DNA of 64,000 bases from Corynebacterium sp. HMSC078H07 (lineage in GTDB: Bacteria > Actinomycetota > Actinomycetes > Mycobacteriales > Mycobacteriaceae): positions 11,288 through 75,287 of the forward strand of contig NZ_KV810467.1 of assembly GCF_001812805.1 (NCBI RefSeq), in the 5' to 3' direction. Shown in pieces: positions 51,498 through 60,757 of the stretch (positions are counted from its first letter, which is position 1; each line of letters begins with the position of its first letter). The notes under the pieces were generated by a model that did not search any database, had not been told where the DNA came from, and saw only the letters and a program-made list of their open reading frames with translations. The position numbers and the translations under genes were made by a program.

Positions 51498-52394
51498 ATG
51501 CAGACAGTAGATACCCTCATCATCGGCGGTGGCGCGGCCGGCCTGCAGGCAGCCCTAGTCATGGTCCGCGCCCGCCGCAGCGTGCTCATTGTTGATTCCG
51601 CCACTCCCCGCAACCGTTTCGCCCATGAAATTCATGGAGTCATTGCCCTCGAGGGCACGCCACCCCTTGAGTTCCAGGAGCGCGGCAAGGAACAGCTGCG
51701 CAGCTATGGCGCACAAATCGTGAACGCCACCGTGGATGCTGTCACCGATAATGACCGCACGCTCACCGCCACGTTGAGCAACGGTGAGACCGTCGCTGCC
51801 CGCTCCATCATCGTCGCCAGCGGCGTGGACGACGAGCACCCAGCTATCCCGGGCCTGCAAGAAAACTGGGGAAATACGGTTCTCCACTGCCCCTACTGCC
51901 ACGGATACGAGGTGGCGGACAAGAAGCTCGGCGTGCTCTACATCGGCGAGTTCTCCTTCCACCATGCCGCGGTTCTGCGCCAGTGGTCGAAGGACATCAC
52001 CTTCTTCACCAATGGAATGGAATTCACCGACGAGCAGCGCGCGGATCTGACCCGGCGGGGCATTGCGCTTATCGACGGCCCCGTCACCGCCTTCCGGGAC
52101 GGAAAAGTCCTGCTGGAAAACGACGAGCATGCCGTCGATGCACTGTTTTACATGCCCATTCCCCGCCCCCACGATGAGTTCCTCGCTGACCTCAACCTCA
52201 AGCGCCACAGCCCGCCGCCGGCGATGGGCGGCAGCCTGATCGAGGCTGATCTCACCGGTGCCACCAGCCACCCGCGCGTCTGGGCGGTGGGCAACGTGGT
52301 CAATCCAGGCGCACAGGTGGCGATGGCCATGGGCCAGGCCAATGCTGCTGCTATTACGGTCAACGCCTTCCTCGTCGAGGATGATTGGATTTAA
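51498..52394 (+). CDS. Thioredoxin-reductase-like FAD/NAD(P) oxidoreductase
   Basis: 298 residues. FAD-binding GGGAAGLQAA (about 9-18), redox-active pair CPYC in HCPYCHGYE (about 133-141), and AVGNVVNPGAQVAMAMGQ near the C-terminus close to the flavin. It is shorter than standard TrxR and its CPYC resembles bacillithiol/mycothiol disulfide reductase-like or alkyl hydroperoxide partner enzymes; the partner is unknown. ATG 51498 is chosen, as an in-frame start 36 bases upstream gives an unrelated extension. Confidence 0.82.
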   Translation: MQTVDTLIIGGGAAGLQAALVMVRARRSVLIVDSATPRNRFAHEIHGVIALEGTPPLEFQERGKEQLRSYGAQIVNATVDAVTDNDRTLTATLSNGETVAARSIIVASGVDDEHPAIPGLQENWGNTVLHCPYCHGYEVADKKLGVLYIGEFSFHHAAVLRQWSKDITFFTNGMEFTDEQRADLTRRGIALIDGPVTAFRDGKVLLENDEHAVDALFYMPIPRPHDEFLADLNLKRHSPPPAMGGSLIEADLTGATSHPRVWAVGNVVNPGAQVAMAMGQANAAAITVNAFLVEDDWI

Positions 52395-52409
52395 GTACGG
52401 TGGTGTGAC

Positions 52410-53366
52410 ATGAAAGCCATCATTCAGACCAATCCGGAAGACCCGAGCTCGCTGGAGCTGGGAGACACCGACAAACCTCAACTCCACGACGGCGAAGTCC
52501 TCGTTAAGGTCAAAGCCGCCGGCGTAAACCGCGCCGACCTGCTGCAGGCCCGCGGGCACTACCCGCCACCACCGAGTGCTTCGGAAACTATCGGCCTCGA
52601 AGTCGCAGGCGAAGTCGTCGACGCAGGCACCACCGACGTCGAGGTGGGCTCCAAGGTCGGCGCGCTGCTCGCCGGCGGCGGCTACGCCGAGTACGTGGCC
52701 GTGCCCCAAGGCCAGCTGCTGCCCATCCCCACCGGCTATTCCTTTGCCGAGGCCGCATCCGTCATCGAGGTGGCCTGCACGGTCTGGTCCAACATCGCTA
52801 TGGAAGCTGGTCTTACTCAAGGCCAGACCATCCTTATCCACGGCGGCGCGGGTGGCATCGGCACCTTCGCCATCCAGGTGGCCAAGCAGCTCGGCGCCAC
52901 CGTCGCCGTGACGGCTGGTTCCGATGAGAAGCTCGAGACCTGCAAGGCACTCGGCGCGGACATCCTCATCAACTACAACGAGCAGGACTTCGCCGAAGAA
53001 CTGAAGAACCAGTGCGATGTCATCCTCGACATCATGGGCGCGAAGTACCTCAAGAAAAACCTCATGGCGCTGGCGCAGGGCGGCCACATGGTCACTATCG
53101 GCATGCAGGGCGGAACAAAAGCCGAGCTCAACATGGCTATCCTGCTGAGCAAACGTCTGACCCTACAGGGCACCACGCTGCGCTCCCGCTCGTTGGAGGG
53201 CAAGGCTGCCATCGTCGCCGACACCGTCAAGAATGTCTGGCCGTGGCTGGAAGATGGCAGTGTCAAGCACCACCTGCATCGCACTTTTGCGCTTGCCGAC
53301 GCCTCCGAAGCCCACAAAGCCCTCGACTCCGGCGAGGTCACGGGCAAACTCGTCCTCGAGGTCTAG
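52410..53366 (+). CDS. NAD(P)H quinone oxidoreductase, MDR superfamily
   Basis: 318 residues. A GroES-like N-terminal domain (ADLLQARGHYPPPPSASETIG near 36-56) is followed by a Rossmann domain with GGAGGIGTFAIQVAKQLGA (about 148-166). No structural-zinc Cys cluster is seen, as in the quinone reductase PIG3/QOR branch. It starts 15 bases after the flavoprotein gene. Homologue of the M. tuberculosis Rv3777 position. Confidence 0.85.
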   Translation: MKAIIQTNPEDPSSLELGDTDKPQLHDGEVLVKVKAAGVNRADLLQARGHYPPPPSASETIGLEVAGEVVDAGTTDVEVGSKVGALLAGGGYAEYVAVPQGQLLPIPTGYSFAEAASVIEVACTVWSNIAMEAGLTQGQTILIHGGAGGIGTFAIQVAKQLGATVAVTAGSDEKLETCKALGADILINYNEQDFAEELKNQCDVILDIMGAKYLKKNLMALAQGGHMVTIGMQGGTKAELNMAILLSKRLTLQGTTLRSRSLEGKAAIVADTVKNVWPWLEDGSVKHHLHRTFALADASEAHKALDSGEVTGKLVLEV

Positions 53367-53383
53367 ACTCCCTCGTTGAGGTT

Positions 53384-54595
53384 CTAGGCCAAGGAGGCCA
53401 CGACGCGAGTCAGGTGCTCGATGTCCTGGTACGTGCTGAAAGGGCTTAGAGAGACTGTCACGGCGCCGCCGACCTCGTCCACACCCATCTCCGTGAGCAA
53501 GGGGGTGTGCGGAGCGATGGTAGTCACCAAACCATTGTCGAAGAGGCGGCGGTGAATCACGTCCGCGGGTACGTCGCGCACGGCGAAGGTAAGCCGCGGG
53601 AGGCGGTCATCGGAGGCATCGGCAGCCGCCTCGCCTGTTACGCCCAAGATGTGGACTGCCGGCAGGGTGCCCAGCAGGCTATAAAGATCACCGCAGAGCT
53701 CCTCCATGTAGGACGACAGTGCATCGAGCGAGCGCCCCAGGCGCACGCGGCGCGAACCGCGTTCGCCGCCGGCTAGGGCAGCGAGGTGATCCGCCAGCGG
53801 CCCCACGCCACCGGCTAGGCCCGGCGAGACCGGGCCCACCACGAGGTCATCAAGGCGGCGGAACATTGCGGTATCGCGGAAGACCAGCGCCGCCAACTGC
53901 GGCCCGCCCAGTTTGCCTAGATCTACGCCGAGGATATCCGCGCCCACAGAGTCGAATTCGATGCGGCGGTAAGGGGTGATCGAGGAGACGTCGACAAGCG
54001 CCCAGGCTCGGGAACGCTCATGGACCGCATCAATAATGTCCGCCGTCGGCGTGACCGTGCCCAGCAGCTCGTGCGCGGCGGGGAAGGCAACGAACCGCGT
54101 GGAACCATCGACCAACTCGGCGTACTGGAACGCCGGCAGCTCACCCGTGCCCAGGTCTGGCTGGGCCCAGCGGATGTCTGCGTCGAGGTGCGCGAATGCC
54201 CTGGACAGCTCCGGAGGATCGAGGCGCGAGAGCACCACTGAGGACTGACGGCGTACAAGCGGACGTAACGCTGCCGCCAAGGACTGGTAGAGCACCGGCA
54301 GGGACGGGCCGAGGATAACGCGGTCTGCCGTCGCACCCGTGAGATCAGCCACGGCTCGGCGCGCGGAGGAATACATATCATCCGCCAGCAATTCGCCCGG
54401 CGCGCGGCGAGCCGAGTGCGCGCCGACGGTATCCTCCTGCGGCTTCACCGTAGCGGACGTGCGGAAGGAACGGGCCACACCCGATGCCACGCGCTCCGCA
54501 ATCTGCGGCGCGGCATGCGCGTTGAGGTAGGTCCAGCCATCGGACAGCCCAGTGTAAAGACCTCGCACACTGGCGACGTCATACTGCTGCGTCAT
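53384..54595 (-). CDS. Class V aminotransferase/cysteine desulfurase-like PLP protein
   Basis: 403 residues. The fold of SufS-like enzymes is recognisable (ILGVDLGKLGGPQLAALVF holds the candidate PLP Lys), but the usual catalytic Cys loop of desulfurases is not evident. It is probably the Rv3778c-type protein of unknown reaction that accompanies this locus. Start at ATG 54595 with AAAGGG upstream; longer forms extend into the promoter gap of the divergent wzm. Confidence 0.75.
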   Translation of the reverse strand: MTQQYDVASVRGLYTGLSDGWTYLNAHAAPQIAERVASGVARSFRTSATVKPQEDTVGAHSARRAPGELLADDMYSSARRAVADLTGATADRVILGPSLPVLYQSLAAALRPLVRRQSSVVLSRLDPPELSRAFAHLDADIRWAQPDLGTGELPAFQYAELVDGSTRFVAFPAAHELLGTVTPTADIIDAVHERSRAWALVDVSSITPYRRIEFDSVGADILGVDLGKLGGPQLAALVFRDTAMFRRLDDLVVGPVSPGLAGGVGPLADHLAALAGGERGSRRVRLGRSLDALSSYMEELCGDLYSLLGTLPAVHILGVTGEAAADASDDRLPRLTFAVRDVPADVIHRRLFDNGLVTTIAPHTPLLTEMGVDEVGGAVTVSLSPFSTYQDIEHLTRVVASLA

Positions 54596-54742
54596 GCTGC
54601 GGCCCTTTCTCATATCGTCCGATCGACTCCCTACTCTATACTCCCCACGTAAATCTTTCCTAACCCGAGATTTTCCCAGCTCGCCGATGTTTTCGCAGGT
54701 GGCGGGCGTGTGTGTAGCTGTTTGGCATAAGCGCGCGCTAGT

Positions 54743-55642
54743 GTGAAGGGCGTGCAAGACAAGAAAAACCTGCGTGACGACGTCGCCCGCATGACCACTC
54801 CGCCTGCACCCGGCGAAGAGCCGGCTTCGCGGTCTATGACCATGTCGGCGGCCTTCGCCGACCTGTTGCAAGGAGCCCGCCAGCGCGAGCTGTGGTTCAA
54901 GCTGGGCATCCAAGACATCAAGCAGCGCTACCGCCGCTCGGTGCTAGGCCCGTTCTGGATTACCATCGCCACCGGTGTCATGGCCGCGGCCCTGGGCCTG
55001 CTGTACTCCATGCTCTTCCAGATCCCGGTTGCAGAATTCCTGCCCCACGTGACCGTGGGCCTGATCATGTGGAACTTCATCTCGGGTGCCATCAAGGAAG
55101 GCGCCACCGTCTTCATTGAAAACGAGGGTCTGATTAAGCAGCTGCCCGCACCACTGTCGGTGCACGTCTACCGCCTGGTCTGGCGGCAGACCCTCTTCTT
55201 GGGCCACAACCTCATCATTTGGTTGCTGCTCATCATTATCTTCCCGCGCAGCCTGGGCTGGGAGTTCTTCCTGTGTATCCCAGCCTTTGCACTCCTGCTG
55301 GTCAACGGCGTGTGGGTCGCCATGTTCTTCGGCATCATCGCCACTCGTTTCCGTGACGTCGCCCCGCTGCTGGAGGCACTGACACAGCTGCTCTTTTACG
55401 TCACGCCGATCGTGTGGATGACGAGCACGCTCAAAGAACAGGGCGAAGCCGTGGCGAGCCGTGCGCGTATTGCGGAGCTCAACCCGCTGTATCACTACAT
55501 GGAGATTGTCCGCGGCCCGCTCATCGGTGTGCATGTGCCGGCCTATCACTGGTTTATCGTCATTGGCTGCACCGTCGTCGGCCTGCTCATCGCCGGTTTG
55601 GCCATGCGTCAATGGCGCTTCCGCGTCTCCTACTGGGTCTAG
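54743..55642 (+). CDS. wzm: ABC transporter permease Wzm (galactan export)
   Basis: 299 residues, six helices in the ABC-2 arrangement. The amphipathic lead-in FKLGIQDIKQRYRRSVLGPF (about 52-71) and the helix with TRFRDVAPLLEALTQLLFYV are typical of polysaccharide exporters. With Wzt it moves lipid-linked galactan across the membrane, as shown for the mycobacterial Rv3781/Rv3783 pair. GTG 54743 is used; a second GTG three codons later is possible. Confidence 0.88.
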   Translation: MKGVQDKKNLRDDVARMTTPPAPGEEPASRSMTMSAAFADLLQGARQRELWFKLGIQDIKQRYRRSVLGPFWITIATGVMAAALGLLYSMLFQIPVAEFLPHVTVGLIMWNFISGAIKEGATVFIENEGLIKQLPAPLSVHVYRLVWRQTLFLGHNLIIWLLLIIIFPRSLGWEFFLCIPAFALLLVNGVWVAMFFGIIATRFRDVAPLLEALTQLLFYVTPIVWMTSTLKEQGEAVASRARIAELNPLYHYMEIVRGPLIGVHVPAYHWFIVIGCTVVGLLIAGLAMRQWRFRVSYWV

Positions 55643-55654
55643 AAAGGATTGTCC

Positions 55655-56452
55655 ATGGTTTCCATTGACACGTATAACGCTTGCGTGGACTTTCCCATCT
55701 TTGATGCCAAGTCCCGTTCGCTGAAGAAGGCGATGCTCTCCACCGCTGGTGGCTCCATTGGTAAAAATGACCAGAACGTGGTCATGGTGGAAGCACTCAA
55801 GGACATAAACCTTCACCTGCGTGAAGGTGACCGCGTGGGGCTCGTTGGCCACAACGGCGCTGGTAAGACGACCTTGCTGCGCCTTCTCTCCGGCATCTAT
55901 GAGCCGACTCGCGGCGCGGCCGATGTGCGCGGGCGCGTGGCTCCCGTCTTCGACTTGGGCGTGGGCATGGACCCGGAGGTCTCCGGCTACGACAACATCA
56001 TCATCCGCGGCCTCTTCTTGGGCCAGACCATCAAGCAGATGAAGGCCAAGATGGATGAGATTGCCGAGTTCTCTGAGCTGGGCGATTACCTCTCCATGCC
56101 GCTGCGCACCTACTCCACCGGTATGCGCGTGCGCCTGGCCCTAGGCGTGGTGACCTCCATTGAGCCGGAGATCCTGCTTCTCGACGAAGGCATCGGCGCC
56201 GTCGATGCCGCCTTCATGGCCAAGGCCCGCGTGCGCCTCCAGGATCTGGTGAAGCGCTCCGGCATCCTGGTCTTCGCTTCCCACTCCAATGACTTCTTGG
56301 CCCAGCTGTGCGATACCGCCCTATGGATCGACCACGGTCAGATTCGCTCCGTGGGCGAGGTCTCCGACGTCGTGGGCGAGTACGAAGGCCCTGAGGTTGG
56401 CCAGTACGTGCGGGATCTGCGCAAGCGTTTCGATAACGAGGAGAACACCTAG
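55655..56452 (+). CDS. wzt: ABC transporter ATP-binding protein Wzt
   Basis: 265 residues. Walker A GHNGAGKT at 65-72, signature YSTGMRVRLALGV near 150, Walker B EILLLDEGIGAVD. There is no C-terminal carbohydrate-binding domain, so this is the short Wzt form seen in actinobacteria. ATG 55655 is chosen (AAAGG seven bases upstream). It follows wzm by 12 bases and overlaps the convergent Fic gene by four bases. Confidence 0.9.
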   Translation: MVSIDTYNACVDFPIFDAKSRSLKKAMLSTAGGSIGKNDQNVVMVEALKDINLHLREGDRVGLVGHNGAGKTTLLRLLSGIYEPTRGAADVRGRVAPVFDLGVGMDPEVSGYDNIIIRGLFLGQTIKQMKAKMDEIAEFSELGDYLSMPLRTYSTGMRVRLALGVVTSIEPEILLLDEGIGAVDAAFMAKARVRLQDLVKRSGILVFASHSNDFLAQLCDTALWIDHGQIRSVGEVSDVVGEYEGPEVGQYVRDLRKRFDNEENT

Positions 56453-57339
56453 CCACGGCCTCTGGTGTCACTGCCATAGTGCGCGTCAATCATCCACGTC
56501 CCGCGCTGGCGAAAAGCAGGAATCGTTCCCCTCGCCGCCTTATTTGCGGCTGCAGAGCCGGAAACTCCATTCGCCTTTGCCCACTCTGACAAGCGAATCA
56601 CTGTGTGCGCGGTCATGAGCGTCATACGTTTGTGCAGTGACTCGATGAGTTGACGAGCGATGAGTGTGCTCAATGCAGAAAAGTCCCCACTCACCGGGTA
56701 GCCACGGAACACTGGGTAGTAGTGGCGTTCTTTTCCTTTGTTCGGGATAATGATGGGCGGCGCACCGAGCTCCATGAGCTGCTGGTTAATGATGACACGC
56801 CCGATGCGCCCATTACCGTCTGAAAAAGGATGGATGGTCTCAAATTCCGCATGAAACCGCGCGATGCGGTCAACAAAGAAGCTAGTGTCCTCGTAGTATT
56901 CGGCAATGGCTGTGCCCACCAGCCGGTCCACGTATTCAGGGTTGGCTCCCATATGAGCGCCCACGCGAACCCACTCCCCCCTTCGACGAAAGCGCCCCGC
57001 CCAGTCGTCATTGATGCCACGCAATAGCATGCCATGCAGTCTCACAATAAGGTCCGCATCGAGCTTGCCGACGCCCCGAATAAGTTCCTCAGTCACCTCA
57101 GCCAGGTTCTTAGCCTCATAGATTTCCCGCAGTTCATGCCCTTTATGGGTGAAACCCGCCAGAATATCCTCTGTGTCTTCCAAGGTGAGCGTCGAATTCT
57201 CAATGGCGTTTGAGTTATACACTGACTCCGCCACTTCTGCGCGCGCAATCTCTGCGATGACCTCGGGGTTTTCGTCCCGCAACTCGGCATACTGTTGAAG
57301 AAGAGCATCAATTTTCGAGGTGGTCCGCGCGTTCAGCAT
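56449..57339 (-). CDS. Fic family protein (AMPylase-type) with internal inhibitory motif
   Basis: 296 residues. The Fic core HPFSDGNGRIGR begins at His170. An inhibitory helix motif SNAIEN ((S/T)xxxE(G/N)) lies at 43-48, N-terminal to the core, so the enzyme is a class II, self-inhibited Fic protein. A C-terminal winged-helix-like part follows. It would transfer AMP (or remove it) from unknown targets. It is an intruder between wzt and glfT1 on the opposite strand. Confidence 0.9.
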   Translation of the reverse strand: MLNARTTSKIDALLQQYAELRDENPEVIAEIARAEVAESVYNSNAIENSTLTLEDTEDILAGFTHKGHELREIYEAKNLAEVTEELIRGVGKLDADLIVRLHGMLLRGINDDWAGRFRRRGEWVRVGAHMGANPEYVDRLVGTAIAEYYEDTSFFVDRIARFHAEFETIHPFSDGNGRIGRVIINQQLMELGAPPIIIPNKGKERHYYPVFRGYPVSGDFSALSTLIARQLIESLHKRMTLMTAHTVIRLSEWAKANGVSGSAAANKAARGTIPAFRQRGTWMIDAHYGSDTRGRG

Positions 57340-57407
57340 GTAGCTATTCTACAGGTTTTCGTGAAAAGTCATGAAATCCTAGACATTTTCACGGATACTT
57401 TCTCTTC

Positions 57408-58001
57408 CTAGGCCCCAAGCAACTCACCCAGCTCCTCGGTCATGCCACTGACAGTCACGTCCGGCCCCGGCTGATAATCCTCTTTGCGCAACACTGCTTT
57501 GTTGCCGTTGATCGTGTAGCCCAGCTTGCGCGATACAGCCTGGGAAGCTTCGTTTCCTGGCTCCCACTCGGAGCACAACTGGCTCGCGCCCAAATACTCA
57601 AAGCAAAAGACCGCAACGGCGTGGCGGATCTGCGTACCAATGCCGCGTCCCTGAAGGCGGTGGTAGATCCACGACCCGGTTTCAACCTCATGGTTGTCGG
57701 GGAAATTCTGAGCCCGAAGATCCACCGAACCAATGACCTCACCATCGAGGTGGACACCGAAGTCCAGTGACCATTCTTCCGGGGACATCTGCGCGCGGTG
57801 TGCCCACCGAAAGCTCGGATCCGGCTTCTCCTTCAACCACGGGAACGTGTACTCCGGAAGCGGCTCACCAAAAATCTCGGCGGCGGTAACGCCGTGAATG
57901 GCGGCGATATCGCTATCGCGCAGAATCCGCAGCGTCAGCTTGCCTACCTGCACCGTCAGTTTGAACGGAGCCCACATAACTTCAACGCTTCTCACGGTCA
58001 T
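57408..58001 (-). CDS. GNAT acetyltransferase (RimJ/RimL type)
   Basis: 197 residues. GNAT features: LTLRILRDSDIAAIHG at the start, acetyl-CoA loop HRLQGRGIGTQIRHAVAVF (about 113-131) and SEWEPGNEASQAVSRKLGY (about 145-163). The pattern is that of RimJ/L-like N-acetyltransferases; substrate unknown. It is divergent from glfT1 with 42 bases between starts. Confidence 0.85.
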   Translation of the reverse strand: MTVRSVEVMWAPFKLTVQVGKLTLRILRDSDIAAIHGVTAAEIFGEPLPEYTFPWLKEKPDPSFRWAHRAQMSPEEWSLDFGVHLDGEVIGSVDLRAQNFPDNHEVETGSWIYHRLQGRGIGTQIRHAVAVFCFEYLGASQLCSEWEPGNEASQAVSRKLGYTINGNKAVLRKEDYQPGPDVTVSGMTEELGELLGA

Positions 58002-58043
58002 GGCAACATCCTACTGAGCACTGTGGGTGGCACAATGGAACGC

Positions 58044-58949
58044 ATGACTGCCACCCTGTCTCGGGCCGGAACGACGGCCGCTGTGATCGTCACCCACCAG
58101 CGCGTAGAACTGCTGCGCGCCTCGCTTGAGCAGGTGGTGAACCAAACGCACCCGGTGCAGTGGGTCATCGTGGTAGATAATGGCGCGGAGCAGGCAGTAG
58201 AGGATCTGCTCCACGAACTGGCGGGCGAGCGCGCCGTCTACGTACCTTCGGAGACCAATCTGGGCGGTGCGGGCGGCTTTGCGCTGGGCTTTCTGACTGC
58301 ACTGGCCCTCGGCGCGGACGCGGTGTGGTGCGCGGATGACGACGGCCGCCCCGCCAATCATCACGTGCTGGAGGAGCTCTACCGCGTCGCGGAAGAAAAC
58401 AGCCTGCACGAGGTCTCCCCTGCTGTATGCAACATCGACGAACCCGCCAAGCTGGCTTTCCCGTTGCGCCAGGGACTGGTGTGGCGGCGCTATATGAGCG
58501 AACTGGAAGGTGACTTCCTTCCAGGCATTGCTTCACTCTTTAACGGCGCGCTGATCTCTGCTGAGGCTATGGAAATCATCGGCGTTCCGGACTACCGCCT
58601 GTTCATCCGCGGCGATGAAGTGGAATATCACCGCCGCCTAGTCAACTCGGGATTAAACTTCGGCACCGCCCTGACCACGAGCTACTTACACCCAGACGGT
58701 TCCGATGAGTTCAAGCCTATCCTCGGCGGAAAAATGCACACGCAGTACCCGGAAGGCGAGTTCAAGCGTTTCTTCACCTACCGCAACCGCGGCTACCTGC
58801 TGTGGCAGCGCGGAATGCGCAAGCTCCTGCCACAGGAGTTCGCGCGCTTTGGCTGGTTCTTCCTTGTCCAGCAGCATGATGTCAAGGGCTTTATGGAGTG
58901 GCTGCGCCTGCACAACCGTGGCCGCAAGGAAGACTTCCGCCGCCCCTAA
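58044..58949 (+). CDS. glfT1: Galactofuranosyltransferase GlfT1
   Basis: 301 residues, GT-A fold of family GT2. AAVIVTHQRVELLRASLEQV opens the nucleotide site. WCADDDGRP holds the metal-binding DDD and PDYRLFIRGDEVEYHRRL the likely catalytic acidic residue. It adds the first galactofuranose residues to the decaprenyl-linked rhamnosyl-GlcNAc. A CACAAT -10-like box ends eight bases before ATG 58044, so a leaderless start fits; ATG 58035 is the alternative. Confidence 0.85.
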   Translation: MTATLSRAGTTAAVIVTHQRVELLRASLEQVVNQTHPVQWVIVVDNGAEQAVEDLLHELAGERAVYVPSETNLGGAGGFALGFLTALALGADAVWCADDDGRPANHHVLEELYRVAEENSLHEVSPAVCNIDEPAKLAFPLRQGLVWRRYMSELEGDFLPGIASLFNGALISAEAMEIIGVPDYRLFIRGDEVEYHRRLVNSGLNFGTALTTSYLHPDGSDEFKPILGGKMHTQYPEGEFKRFFTYRNRGYLLWQRGMRKLLPQEFARFGWFFLVQQHDVKGFMEWLRLHNRGRKEDFRRP

Positions 58950-58958
58950 AACCCCGCT

Positions 58959-59417
58959 TTAGTCCACTTCAAAGGATTTCCGCGTGCTGCGGAAAATGAC
59001 CCAGCGCTGCACAAGGAAGTTGATAATTGTCGCCGTTCCCTGCGCAATGACGAAAGCCACGGCAAGCGCCCACGAGGAAGGCCAGTCCAGCGTGTGGTCA
59101 AAGAAGGGGAATGCCCAGCGATACAGAAGAATATTGATCGCATAGGTCATGGCGTAGGTAGCGATGACAGCCGCAAAGCGACGCTTCGACGCGTTCGCAT
59201 TGAAGGTCCACCGCCGATTAAGCAAGTACGCCACGAGGGTGCCGACGGAAAAACCGATGGTGCGAGACACCACATCGCCAAACAAGTCCAAGCCGATTTG
59301 GAAGAGCCAGGTAATGGAGACGTCGATAACCGCGGCGATTGCTCCCGTGATAGCGAACTTCGCGCCCTGCGCATGCAGGGAATTCGACTGGGAGAGGCGT
59401 TCGGCGCGAGTGGGCAT
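58959..59417 (-). CDS. GtrA family membrane protein
   Basis: 152 residues with four helices; FAITGAIAAVIDVSITWLFQ and AYLLNRRWTFNANASKRRFA carry the GtrA pattern including the conserved NRRWTF. The homologue at this position in M. tuberculosis (Rv3789) has been linked to decaprenyl-phosphoryl-arabinose handling or to anchoring AftA-related proteins. It is the second of two adjacent GtrA genes. Confidence 0.85.
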   Translation of the reverse strand: MPTRAERLSQSNSLHAQGAKFAITGAIAAVIDVSITWLFQIGLDLFGDVVSRTIGFSVGTLVAYLLNRRWTFNANASKRRFAAVIATYAMTYAINILLYRWAFPFFDHTLDWPSSWALAVAFVIAQGTATIINFLVQRWVIFRSTRKSFEVD

Positions 59418-59427
59418 AGCAGGGAGT

Positions 59428-59850
59428 TTACTTGCCCTTGAAAATGAATACGCGCTGAATAGCGAAGTTGGTCACCGTTGCCACGCCCTGCGCGATGACG
59501 AAAGCAATGGTGTCTTTGAGGGCACCCTCAAAGCCCACGCTAATAAGAGGAGCGTTGAGCACCCAGTAGAGGAAGTTCTGCACCGCGAAGGTGGATAGAT
59601 AGAGCATGCCCACTGCACCGGCGGTACGGCCGGAAACCTGTGCGCCAAAGGTCCACCGAGCATTAGCCACGTAGGCTGCGATGGTACCAAAGACCCAGCC
59701 GATGGCCTTGGCAAGCGAACGGTGCAGGCCGAGATAAGTAAGGAATAAGGTGAGGCCATAATCAATGGCTGCGGTGAAGACACCGACGGAGACGAAGCGG
59801 AAAAGCTGCGTCTTCAGAGTGGAGTCACCAGTCGAGGTTGGTTTAGTCAC
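59428..59850 (-). CDS. GtrA family membrane protein, second copy
   Basis: 140 residues, four helices. FRFVSVGVFTAAIDYGLTLF and AAYVANARWTFGAQVSG follow the same pattern, with NARWTF in place of NRRWTF. It lies 10 bases upstream of the other GtrA gene, so the two are one transcript. The copies are diverged, which suggests separate jobs rather than a recent duplication. Confidence 0.85.
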   Translation of the reverse strand: MTKPTSTGDSTLKTQLFRFVSVGVFTAAIDYGLTLFLTYLGLHRSLAKAIGWVFGTIAAYVANARWTFGAQVSGRTAGAVGMLYLSTFAVQNFLYWVLNAPLISVGFEGALKDTIAFVIAQGVATVTNFAIQRVFIFKGK

Positions 59851-59861
59851 GGCGGAATACT

Positions 59862-60737
59862 CTACCCGCGTACCAGGGCACGGTAAATGTCCAAGCGATC
59901 CACCGGCGCGGCGGCATTAACGCCATAGGCTCCTAAGGACGCCAAGACGTCAAGGGATGCAGAGCACAAGTCACGGATCTCAGGGCCGCGAAGCTCCTCG
60001 CCATTATCATCGACCCAGCCCAGCGCCGCCATCGACGTTTCCACAACGGAATCCGTCAGCTCACGGCCGCCCATACAGGACAGCGCCAGAGCCATAGACC
60101 AGAAGGCGTCCTTGCCCTCGTTGGTGACCTCACGTGGCAACGTGCGCAATTGGCTAAGTGTGGGGGCATCGACGGCTATGTCGCGATGCAGGTCTAGCGC
60201 TTGGAGGAGCGGGACGAAGTCGTAGAGCCGGGTGCGTTCAATGAGCGCGCGAACAGGGGCGACGACAAGTTCGAGGACCTCGTCGATGGTTTCTTGGCCT
60301 GTGAGCTCTGCGTTAACAGCGGTGAGATCAAACGGCGTGTGGAAAGAACCAGAGCCGCCCACGCAGAGCGCCTCAGGGGTGCCGCCATCGCGCGGGTAGG
60401 TCTCGACCACAACAATCTCGAAGTCCCACAGCCCCCAGGCATAATCCATCTGCTCGCCTTCGCGGCGGAGAAATTCGCGCACGGCGTGATGTGGATCAAT
60501 GCGCTCGCCGCGGGCGTCGTGGTGCTCGAAGAAGTGCCACGGTGAATCTTCTTCCGGAAGGCCGAAGCACACTTCGAGGATGTGGTGAAGCTCGGTGAGC
60601 GTTAACGCGTCAGAGAAACCAATCTGCCGGTGCACTTCGGCATCGGCGCGGACGTTGGAGACCTGGCAGAGCAGGGTGCGAGCGGCGTCGCCACGATCGG
60701 CGCGGACCTGCGCCAGATCTGTGACCTTTGAGCTCAT
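59862..60737 (-). CDS. pRiA4b ORF-3-like domain protein (tentative)
   Basis: 291 residues from ATG 60737. The middle stretch LTLTELHHILEVCFGLPEED followed by WHFFEH resembles the pRiA4b ORF-3-like domain. The remainder is helical and unassigned. Function unknown. It lies 11 bases upstream of the GtrA pair and may be cotranscribed with it. Confidence 0.55.
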   Translation of the reverse strand: MSSKVTDLAQVRADRGDAARTLLCQVSNVRADAEVHRQIGFSDALTLTELHHILEVCFGLPEEDSPWHFFEHHDARGERIDPHHAVREFLRREGEQMDYAWGLWDFEIVVVETYPRDGGTPEALCVGGSGSFHTPFDLTAVNAELTGQETIDEVLELVVAPVRALIERTRLYDFVPLLQALDLHRDIAVDAPTLSQLRTLPREVTNEGKDAFWSMALALSCMGGRELTDSVVETSMAALGWVDDNGEELRGPEIRDLCSASLDVLASLGAYGVNAAAPVDRLDIYRALVRG

Positions 60738-60757
60738 GGGCCCCACCATACGCATTT

